Below are positions 27,167 to 34,367 of a DNA stretch of 60,128 bases, one piece after another; the first letter of the stretch is position 1, and every line of letters begins with the position of its first letter. The notes under the pieces were generated by a model. It searched no databases. It worked only from the letters and a program-made list of their open reading frames with translations, and was not told the DNA's origin. Position numbers and translations under genes: made by a program. This DNA is from Clostridiales bacterium. Lineage in GTDB: Bacteria; Bacillota; Clostridia; Oscillospirales; CAG-272. Where the stretch lies: positions 4,636 to 64,763 of the forward strand of contig DXYE01000002.1 of NCBI GenBank assembly GCA_019415985.1, read 5' to 3'.

Positions 27167-30082
27167 ATGCATTTTCAATATACAAATGCCAGAGACCCCC
27201 AGATCCTTCCGGCAGATAAACTCAAAGCCGCTTTTCAAGCCGATCTCTTTTCCGGCGAAACCGACGCGGAATTTCTCTCGTGTACCGGTGAATCCGTAGT
27301 CGGCGTAACAGGCCTTCCCCTTTGGGTGCCCATCTGTCTGTCCCTTATGGGCTCAACAGACTTCCTTTCGTATCTCGATTCTTTTTCAGATACCCTCCAC
27401 CTTTTCCGGCTCGAGGGTGAGTTCGTACGCCATTTTACAGCTAAGGGTGAGCAGCCGCTTCCGGGAACGATACAAAAGACGATCGCCTCCGCTTGGGCAA
27501 AGCTGCTCAGAAGTCCCGGAACGCTGAATGAAAACGGCGAGCATATCATCGATTTAAAAAGCCCGCAGATTGCCACGCATTTTAACATCAATCTGCTGAT
27601 AGGCAACAGAATAGGCTGTGAAAATCCATTATTGACGACACCGAAGAGCGCGCTTGACGCTTTCGGCCGTGGATCCTTCCGTGCTAGCGCCGCAGAACAG
27701 GTTTTAGCCACGCGCTGTGTCTTAAATCAGGATGAAAATGGTGAGCCTGCAAACCGGCAATTCTATCTGATCGAAAACAACCGTCAAATCTTCTATTCCG
27801 CAAATGCAGAGGAGAATGTCAAATCCGCGTTCTGTCGGCATGCTCCCAATCATTCCGTGATTACATATGAAACCGAATGCGGTCTCCGTATTACAAGAAC
27901 TCTTTTCATCCTGCCGCAGATGGATGGTATGCCGCAGGCAACAGAGGTCCAGCGCGTAAAAATTGAGAATTTGAGCGGGCGCAGGAGAAACATACGCATT
28001 GTCATGACAGGTGTGTTCGGCATTTTTCCTGCTGATGCGCTGGCCAATGATATCGTTTACGTCAATATTGTACATGAAAGCGGGCTGGTCAAGCGCGATG
28101 GCCGTGTTTGTGCGATTGCGCCGCACGATTATCCCCGCTACCGCCGTTTCCATAGACGTTTTGCCGCTCTGCTTTCCGACGGAGAACCCATGGATTCCTT
28201 CTGTGTAAATTATCCGGAATTCATAGGCACCGGAACCATTGAGCATCCGGAGCACGTTCTTCATCTGAGATCCGCCCAGGCGCGAAAAAATGCCTCCTTC
28301 TTTGCTATGGGCAAGGATCTGACTCTCGAGCCGGATAAAACGAAAACCGTAGATGAATTTGTCGGTATGGTCTACGAGAAGGAAGACGTCTCGCAATCCT
28401 TCGACAGCCGCCTTTTCCGCCTTCTGGAAACCTTCCATGCACCGGAAGCGCTCGAGGAAGCGCTGTGCTCGGTTAAAAATTTTTATAGTCGTTACGCTTC
28501 GTATATTTCTCTCCATACCACAGATACAGCGCTCGACGCCTACGTCAACAACAATCTGCCATTCCAGGTATATTATCAATCCTTTGTCTCCCGCTCCTTT
28601 GCCTGGACACAGAAGGCGCATCGGCAGATAGGCTTCCGGGAGATTCAAGACATGTACGCCTCCATGTATTATATGACGGCAATGGGAAACAGCGCGCTTG
28701 CACGTGATATGATCAGTCAATGGGCAAAAAATGTCTACAAAATGGGTTACGCCAACCACAACTTTTTCTGGGAGGGAAAGGAGCCCGGTCAGTGCTCGGA
28801 TGATCAGCTTTGGCTGGCACAGGCCGTATATCGCTACATTTCCCTGACGGATGATTATGAATTTCTGGATGAAGAACTCCCGATTGCCGGCAGTACGGAG
28901 AAACGTTCCCTCTTTGAAACGCTGCTCGCAGCCATTCAATACAGCGGAAAAATTTCCGTTGGCAGGCACGGTCTACCGCTTTTGGACAATGCCGACTGGA
29001 ACGATTGTCTGAAGCTCGATGCGGACAGCATCAACGGTCCGGAAAAAGAACGCCGTTACCGTGAGCAGCTCGAGCGGACAGGCCAGCCTTACGGCGTCGC
29101 ATTTGAAAATCATTTCTGCGAAAGCGTCATGAACGCTTTTCTGCTGAAAATCGCAGTGGACGAAGTCTGTGAGCTCGCAGCGGCGAGTGGAAGAAATACG
29201 GATGCCGCCGATTTAAAAAAGATGAGTGATGAGCTCTATGAAAAGATACAGACCCACTGCTGGAAAGAGAACTTCTTTGCGCGGGCAATGATCAACAGTG
29301 AGCGCGTGGGGGGATATACCTATGTAGGCGCCAAAGGGGACCGTCTGAGCGCAGATCCCTCAATTGACGGGTCCTATTTTTTAAATAGTTTCAGTTGGTC
29401 CGTGCTTTCCGATGTTGCGACTGAAGATCAGATTTCCGTTATGCTCGGCATCATCAAAAAAAATCTTGTCACAGAAGCCGGACTGAAGCTCTGCTCCCCG
29501 TGTGATCTGGATAAAATTTCGACACAGACGGCAACGGAGCATTACTTTCCAGGCGACCGTGAGAACGGCGCGGTCTTCAAGCACGCTGCCATGATGTCGA
29601 CAGCCGCTATGTTCAAAGCCTGTAAGGAAGTAAAAAGCGAGGCGTTGGCTGAAGAACTGGCGTCGCTTGCGTTCTGGATGCTGAACAAGGTCTTCCCTTT
29701 CCAGACAATGAAAACGCCTTTCATCACCAAGGGAAATCCCAGGTTCTGCACGCAGTATAACAACAGCGAAACGCTGGAGAACATTGGCCCCATGCTGTCC
29801 GGCACTGCAAGCTGGCTGTCGCTGACGATTTTTTCGTTTTTGGGTATCCAGCATGCACCGGATAAGGGCATCCGTCTGACGCCGGTTCTTCCGCCGGAAA
29901 TGGAAAGTGCGGCCTATACTTTGCGCGTTGACGAGACGGAATTCCACATTACAGTTGAAAAGGGAAAGGGCTTCAAACGCCCATCAGAGCATTCAGAATA
30001 TTATTTTGATGGCAGCTGCTGCGACGGTTGGATTCCTAATTCCAAGGACGGAAAAGTACATGAGGTGCGTGTACTGGTATAA
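27167..30082 (+). CDS. GH94-like glycoside phosphorylase (large)
   Basis: 971 residues with AGGAGG ideally placed before the ATG. The N-terminal half is a beta-sandwich-type region. The (alpha/alpha)6 part has CSDDQLWLAQAVYRYISLTD, ADWNDCLKLDA (position of the GH94 catalytic Asp in DWND), FENHFCESVMNAFLL and SGTASWLSLTIFSFLGIQ near the C-terminus, followed by IRLTPVLPPE. This order is that of GH94 enzymes (cellobiose, chitobiose or beta-1,2-glucan phosphorylases), which split a beta-glycoside with phosphate. GH149 or GH161 are possible alternatives given the length and the divergent motifs. Substrate unknown; it is probably cytoplasmic, as no signal peptide is seen. Confidence 0.72.
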   Translation: MHFQYTNARDPQILPADKLKAAFQADLFSGETDAEFLSCTGESVVGVTGLPLWVPICLSLMGSTDFLSYLDSFSDTLHLFRLEGEFVRHFTAKGEQPLPGTIQKTIASAWAKLLRSPGTLNENGEHIIDLKSPQIATHFNINLLIGNRIGCENPLLTTPKSALDAFGRGSFRASAAEQVLATRCVLNQDENGEPANRQFYLIENNRQIFYSANAEENVKSAFCRHAPNHSVITYETECGLRITRTLFILPQMDGMPQATEVQRVKIENLSGRRRNIRIVMTGVFGIFPADALANDIVYVNIVHESGLVKRDGRVCAIAPHDYPRYRRFHRRFAALLSDGEPMDSFCVNYPEFIGTGTIEHPEHVLHLRSAQARKNASFFAMGKDLTLEPDKTKTVDEFVGMVYEKEDVSQSFDSRLFRLLETFHAPEALEEALCSVKNFYSRYASYISLHTTDTALDAYVNNNLPFQVYYQSFVSRSFAWTQKAHRQIGFREIQDMYASMYYMTAMGNSALARDMISQWAKNVYKMGYANHNFFWEGKEPGQCSDDQLWLAQAVYRYISLTDDYEFLDEELPIAGSTEKRSLFETLLAAIQYSGKISVGRHGLPLLDNADWNDCLKLDADSINGPEKERRYREQLERTGQPYGVAFENHFCESVMNAFLLKIAVDEVCELAAASGRNTDAADLKKMSDELYEKIQTHCWKENFFARAMINSERVGGYTYVGAKGDRLSADPSIDGSYFLNSFSWSVLSDVATEDQISVMLGIIKKNLVTEAGLKLCSPCDLDKISTQTATEHYFPGDRENGAVFKHAAMMSTAAMFKACKEVKSEALAEELASLAFWMLNKVFPFQTMKTPFITKGNPRFCTQYNNSETLENIGPMLSGTASWLSLTIFSFLGIQHAPDKGIRLTPVLPPEMESAAYTLRVDETEFHITVEKGKGFKRPSEHSEYYFDGSCCDGWIPNSKDGKVHEVRVLV

Positions 30083-30160
30083 GTGTAGAAGTCGCTTCCG
30101 GTTGTACCTTTTCTTGTGGCAGAGAAAAATATATAGCCTTTCGAAAGGTGATGCAGATAC

Positions 30161-30194
30161 AATGATGCTGTTCAATCGAACAGCATCATTTTTT
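30161..30194 (+). terminator. intrinsic terminator after the GH94-like gene
   Basis: Perfect 13-bp stem AATGATGCTGTTC / GAACAGCATCATT with an AATC loop and a following TTTT. It closes the GT4-GH94-like transcription unit. Confidence 0.85.
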
Positions 30195-30396
30195 CAACAC
30201 GCCACCCCAGCGCCTGGGGTTTGTGCTCCTCTATCATGCTCTTTCATCCCGTCTAATGGTATTGGGGACGATTTCCGTCCGGTGCCGGTGGATTGCATTT
30301 CGGCAACTAAATAAATATGTACAGACCTTTTCACTACCTTCATGAATACAGCATGTTTGCCATATGAGGCATACTTCAAATTGTCGTGTGCATTGC

Positions 30397-30425
30397 TTGA
30401 CAAAACTTTACAGGTCAGATATAAT
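30397..30425 (+). promoter_or_regulatory. perfect-consensus sigma-A promoter for the GH2 gene
   Basis: TTGACA (30397-30402), exactly 17 nt, TATAAT (30420-30425). Predicted start of transcription is near 30432, about 180 nt before the GH2 start codon. Confidence 0.85.
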
Positions 30426-30431
30426 AACCTC

Positions 30432-30611
30432 ACGAACTGTTTCCCGAATCATAGATTCGGACAGTTCGGAGAACATTGTCCGACTGAAAGGCAAAATGCC
30501 TCGTCATTTTGCTCGCGGCTTCGCCGCTTCCCTGTGCCCCACACTGGCTTTTTAATGGAATCAACAGAATCCCTCAAATAACGACCGAAATTGATAAGGA
30601 GGGCTCACGCT
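30432..30611 (+). promoter_or_regulatory. structured 5' leader of the GH2 gene
   Basis: Three hairpins can be read in order: GAACTGT-n-CCGAATC pairing with GATTCGG-ACAGTTC (30434-30467), GCAAAATG / CATTTTGC (near 30491-30512), and GCGGCTTCGCCGC (near 30515-30530). TTTTT follows about 20 nt later. It is not a riboswitch class I recognise; it could be a cis-regulatory leader or a separate small RNA. Confidence 0.4.
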
Positions 30612-32357
30612 ATGCCTATTATACAGCCGCGTCCCGAATACCCGCGCCCGCAGTTTGTCCGTAAGGAATGGATTAATTTAAATGGCTTATGGGGATTTGA
30701 AATGGATCCCGCCATGAGCGGCAAAGAAAGGGGGCTTTTGAAAAAAAATATATTTGATCAAAAAATTCTGGTCCCTTTTTGTCCCGAGAGTGTATTGTCT
30801 GGAATCGGTCATACGGATTTTATGAATGCCGTATGGTATAAAAAAACATTTGAGCTTCCAAGCACCTGGAAGCAAGGAAAAACGCTTCTGCACATAGGCG
30901 CCTGCGATTATGAAACCGAAGTTTGGGTCAACGGAACTTTGGCAGGTACACATATCGGCGGATACACACCCTTTTCGCTGGATATCACAAAGTATCTGGA
31001 GGCGATGAACGCAATTGTGATCTGTGCAAAGGACGACGTGCGTTCAGCCAATCAGCCGGCAGGCAAGCAATCCGCACAGTACGCATCTCATGGATGTATG
31101 TATACCCGAACGACCGGCATTTGGCAGACAGTCTGGCTGGAGCATGTGCCGGTCGCCTATATCAAACAGGTAAAGTATACTCCGGATATCGATACGGCGA
31201 CATTATATATCGAAGCAGAATGCGAATGTTCAGACGGAATGACGCTTTCCGCCGAATCTTTCTTTGAGGACTATCCAACAGGAAGAGCAACCGCTGTTGT
31301 ACACGGCAGTCTGGCTATGCTTGCCCTGAAGCTCAGCGATCTCCGACTTTGGGATATAGGCTCCCCGAATCTGTACACACTGAAGCTAAGCCTTGGCGAC
31401 GACCACGCGGAGAGCTATTTCGGTATGCGTTCCGTCTCCTTTCATGATAAAAAATTTTATTTGAATCACAGAAGCGTATTTCAACGTCTGGTGCTTGATC
31501 AGGGCTTCTACCCAGACGGTATTTACACTGCCGCATCGGATGAGATTCTGAAACGCGATATCGAACTTTCCATGGCCATGGGCTTCAACGGCGCCCGTCT
31601 GCATCAAAAGGTATTCGAACCGAGATTTTTATATTACTGCGATCTCTACGGTTACATGGTTTGGGACGAAATGGGAAACTGGGGACTGGATATGACCAGA
31701 CCTGCGGCCACACGTGCCTATACCTCGGAATGGCTGGAGGTTTTACTGCGAGATTATAACCATCCCGCGATCATCGGCTGGTGTCCCTTCAACGAAACCC
31801 CCGCACAGCAGGATGCCGTTCTCATCCGGACCATTTATCACATAACAAAGGCATATGACAAAATGAGACCGGTCATTGACTGCAGCGGCTGGCACCATAT
31901 CATAACAGACATCGTAGATGGACATGACTATGAACAGAATCCTGAAATCGTCAAAAATCGCCTAAAACCCTTGATAGAGGATAAACCGCTGACAGAACCC
32001 TTTTATCTGGGAGACGTCGATTCGGCGGAGCTTTGCTTCATGAGCGAATATGGCGGTACACACTGGAAACCGTCATCTGATAGTCCAAATGCAGGAGGGG
32101 CCGCAACGAATCCGTTTAATGGTGAAAATATTTGGGGATACGGCACGACGCCGGACTCTATAGAAGCCTTTATAGAGCGGTTCCGCGGACTCACCACCTG
32201 TTTGCTCGAGCACCCGCGAATGTGCGGGTTCTGCTATACACAGCTCACAGATGTGGAGCAGGAACAAAACGGTCTGTATACCTATCACAGAGAGGCAAAG
32301 TTCTCTCCCGATATCATTCGAGCCATTGTCACACAAAAGGCAGCAGCAGAAGATTAA
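30612..32357 (+). CDS. glycoside hydrolase family 2 protein
   Basis: About 581 residues from the ATG at 30612 (AAGGAGGG upstream). N-terminal sugar-binding jelly roll (RPQFVRKEWINLNGLWGFEM), then the immunoglobulin-like domain, then a TIM barrel. Catalytic acid/base is the Glu in WCPFNETPAQ, and the nucleophile is the Glu in CFMSEYGGTHW. GH2 includes beta-galactosidases, beta-glucuronidases and beta-mannosidases; this short, single-barrel type is typical of intracellular clostridial enzymes of undefined specificity. There is no signal peptide. The strong promoter 200 nt upstream gives it its own transcription unit. Confidence 0.9.
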   Translation: MPIIQPRPEYPRPQFVRKEWINLNGLWGFEMDPAMSGKERGLLKKNIFDQKILVPFCPESVLSGIGHTDFMNAVWYKKTFELPSTWKQGKTLLHIGACDYETEVWVNGTLAGTHIGGYTPFSLDITKYLEAMNAIVICAKDDVRSANQPAGKQSAQYASHGCMYTRTTGIWQTVWLEHVPVAYIKQVKYTPDIDTATLYIEAECECSDGMTLSAESFFEDYPTGRATAVVHGSLAMLALKLSDLRLWDIGSPNLYTLKLSLGDDHAESYFGMRSVSFHDKKFYLNHRSVFQRLVLDQGFYPDGIYTAASDEILKRDIELSMAMGFNGARLHQKVFEPRFLYYCDLYGYMVWDEMGNWGLDMTRPAATRAYTSEWLEVLLRDYNHPAIIGWCPFNETPAQQDAVLIRTIYHITKAYDKMRPVIDCSGWHHIITDIVDGHDYEQNPEIVKNRLKPLIEDKPLTEPFYLGDVDSAELCFMSEYGGTHWKPSSDSPNAGGAATNPFNGENIWGYGTTPDSIEAFIERFRGLTTCLLEHPRMCGFCYTQLTDVEQEQNGLYTYHREAKFSPDIIRAIVTQKAAAED

Positions 32358-32396
32358 CCCGATATCCAACAGAAAGGATGAAATAAAACAGACGGG

Positions 32397-33305
32397 ATGG
32401 CCATGAAAAATAAAATGTCGCGCAGCAGGGCGCATAGCACGCGCTGGCTTGGCGTTGTTGCAGCAGGCATAGCTATCTTAGCGCTTGCCTTTCACACACT
32501 GTTTGAGGAAAAACGAACCGGAGCAAATTTTGATGCTTCGATAACGGTACACTACATTGATGTGGGGCAGGGCGACAGCATTCTTATCACACTTTCAAGC
32601 GGTGAAAACATGTTGATCGATGCAGGTCCAAATGCGTCGGAAGAAATACTGGAGGCATATCTGAGGAAACAAAAAGTCGACAGCTTTCTGTACGTCATAT
32701 TTACACATCCGCATGAGGATCATATCGGCGGAGGTGACAGGGTGATTCAGGAATACGATACAGAAAATATCATCATGCCGTATGTTCAGACCAACACGGC
32801 TACCTATGAACGGCTGCTGAACGCCATCGACAGCAAACATCTGAGCGTAAACAAAGCGATTTCAGGCGATACCTATACAATTGGCGAGGCGGAGTTTCAG
32901 ATCTTAGGACCGAATAGCGACACCTACAGCAATACGAACAATTACAGTGTCGTCGTGCGTCTCGAATACGGTGATCGGGCATTCCTGTTCATGGGAGACG
33001 CCGAAAAGGAAGCTGAAGCAGAAATCCTTTCCAGATATACGGAAACAGATTTATGGGCAGATGTATTAAAACTCGGACACCACGGTTCGTCTACCTCCAC
33101 AAGCGAAGATTTTCTAAAAATGGTACGGCCTCTTTACGGTATCATAAGCTGCGGCAGCGGAAATAGCTATGGCCACCCCCACAGCGAGACGCTGACAAAG
33201 CTGGCAGCATTGGATGCAGAGGTATACCGCACAGATATGAACGGTACGGTTCGTGTCATAACAGACGGCCATGACCTGGTTATAGACACCGAACAAGAGT
33301 CATAA
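32397..33305 (+). CDS. ComEC/Rec2-like MBL-fold metallo-hydrolase, membrane-anchored
   Basis: 302 residues. A basic N-terminus and one hydrophobic segment (about 17-36, WLGVVAAGIAILALAFHTLF) act as anchor or signal. The metallo-beta-lactamase domain follows: VHYIDVGQGDSILI, the metal motif FTHPHEDHIGG (HxHxDH), FLFMGDAEKEAE and KLGHHGSSTSTSEDF. These are the features of the extracytoplasmic C-terminal domain of ComEC. Stand-alone versions are common in clostridia and probably act as phosphodiesterases or nucleases at the cell surface. A start at 32403 is also possible. It follows the GH2 gene by 39 bp. Confidence 0.88.
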   Translation: MAMKNKMSRSRAHSTRWLGVVAAGIAILALAFHTLFEEKRTGANFDASITVHYIDVGQGDSILITLSSGENMLIDAGPNASEEILEAYLRKQKVDSFLYVIFTHPHEDHIGGGDRVIQEYDTENIIMPYVQTNTATYERLLNAIDSKHLSVNKAISGDTYTIGEAEFQILGPNSDTYSNTNNYSVVVRLEYGDRAFLFMGDAEKEAEAEILSRYTETDLWADVLKLGHHGSSTSTSEDFLKMVRPLYGIISCGSGNSYGHPHSETLTKLAALDAEVYRTDMNGTVRVITDGHDLVIDTEQES

Positions 33306-33324
33306 ATCTGTTTTCTTCTGCATA

Positions 33325-33362
33325 AAATCCGATGGCGATTTAAAACGCTGTCGGATTTTTTT
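33325..33362 (+). terminator. intrinsic terminator
   Basis: AAATCCGA (33325-33332) pairs with TCGGATTT (33351-33358), with further partial pairing inside, and is followed by a U tract. It ends the GH2-MBL unit. Confidence 0.8.
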
Positions 33363-33474
33363 AACAGAAAATGGCTTAAATTGAAACCACTCTTCTGTAT
33401 GCATCATTAACCGTCGACAAAGCGCAAGCAATTTCCGTTTGTCCCGTCGCAGACCAAACTCAAAAGGAAAGGAA

Positions 33475-33493
33475 CCCCTTGTGTCGCAAGGGG
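33475..33493 (+). promoter_or_regulatory. hairpin over the ribosome binding site of the superoxide dismutase gene
   Basis: CCCCTTG (33475-33481) pairs perfectly with CAAGGGG (33487-33493) around a TGTCG loop. The 3' arm supplies the first bases of the GGGGAGGG Shine-Dalgarno run, 8-15 nt before the ATG, so the stem may limit ribosome access. Confidence 0.4.
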
Positions 33494-33504
33494 AGGGTAT
33501 TATC

Positions 33505-34002
33505 ATGAAATACATTGCATCTGCACAAATCAAATACTTTTTATCACTCATGCGCCAGCCTCCGCAGACATTTGCTTCTGTTAAAGGAAGTACAGATTAT
33601 CCTTCCGTTATTGGCACTGTCAGCTTTTTTGAGAGTCGATATGGTATCCTGATCATGGCGGACATCGGCGGTTTACCTAAAGGAAGCACTTGTCAGAAAA
33701 ACATCTTTGGATTTCACATACACGAAGGAGATTCTTGCACGGGAAATGCCGAAGATCCCTTTGCTGATACAAAAATGCATTTGAATCCGGAACAGTGCCC
33801 GCATCCGTATCACGCAGGAGATTTGCCGCCCCTTTTCGAAAATAATGGATATGCCTTTTCGGTAACATTGAGCAATCGGATAATGCTGAACGAAATCATA
33901 GGTAAAACGGTTGTCATACACCGCAATCCTGACGATTTCACCACACAGCCGTCGGGAAATTCCGGGAGTAAAATCGCCTGTGGGGTCATTCGCAGTTTAT
34001 AG
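33505..34002 (+). CDS. Cu/Zn superoxide dismutase family protein
   Basis: About 165 residues from the ATG at 33505 (GGGGAGGG upstream). The metal ligands are all visible: GFHIHEG (two copper His), the bridging His in KMHLNP, zinc His and Asp in CPHPYHAGDLPPL, and the last copper His in VVIHRNPDDF. The family end GNSGSKIACGVI has Lys where classical enzymes have the active-site Arg (usually GSRLACGVI). No signal peptide is seen, unlike most bacterial SodC proteins, so a cytoplasmic location is inferred. Dismutase activity is likely but not certain given the Arg to Lys change. Confidence 0.85.
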   Translation: MKYIASAQIKYFLSLMRQPPQTFASVKGSTDYPSVIGTVSFFESRYGILIMADIGGLPKGSTCQKNIFGFHIHEGDSCTGNAEDPFADTKMHLNPEQCPHPYHAGDLPPLFENNGYAFSVTLSNRIMLNEIIGKTVVIHRNPDDFTTQPSGNSGSKIACGVIRSL

Positions 34003-34235
34003 GAATTCGTCCCGTTACGGCTCCGCTTTGTATTATCCCTCTACCGAAATACTTGCAAGCATATCCGAATCCCTGGAACCCGTTATCCGCAGGGAAACGG
34101 ATTTGTCCAGGCAGGCTCAATGAAAATCGTCGTCTGCAATACCATGCCGATGCAAGCTCAGTCACTTTTCAAAATACATTTTAACTGATGTGATAGAAAT
34201 CATTTCTGAATTCGTGAACGATTTATATGTAAAAC

Positions 34236-34283
34236 ACAAAAAAACAGACGCCTGAGAAGCAATATGCTTTCTCAGGCGTCTGT
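34236..34283 (-). terminator. intrinsic terminator of the SLH-protein gene
   Basis: A long stem ACAGACGCCTGAGAA-n-GC / GC-n-TTCTCAGGCGTCTGT (34244-34283, one bulge) is followed on the minus strand by a run of U. It lies about 85 nt after the stop of the SLH gene. Confidence 0.85.
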
Positions 34284-34367
34284 CAGCTTATCCGAAACCC
34301 TCAGAAACCGATTCGATTCGTTTCAACGCTTCGGTGATTATCAAGCTCAGTTCTTTTCTTTTACGAC

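Noticed and set aside
27722..28969. 415-residue minus-strand frame
   Set aside because: Antisense shadow of the GH94-like gene.
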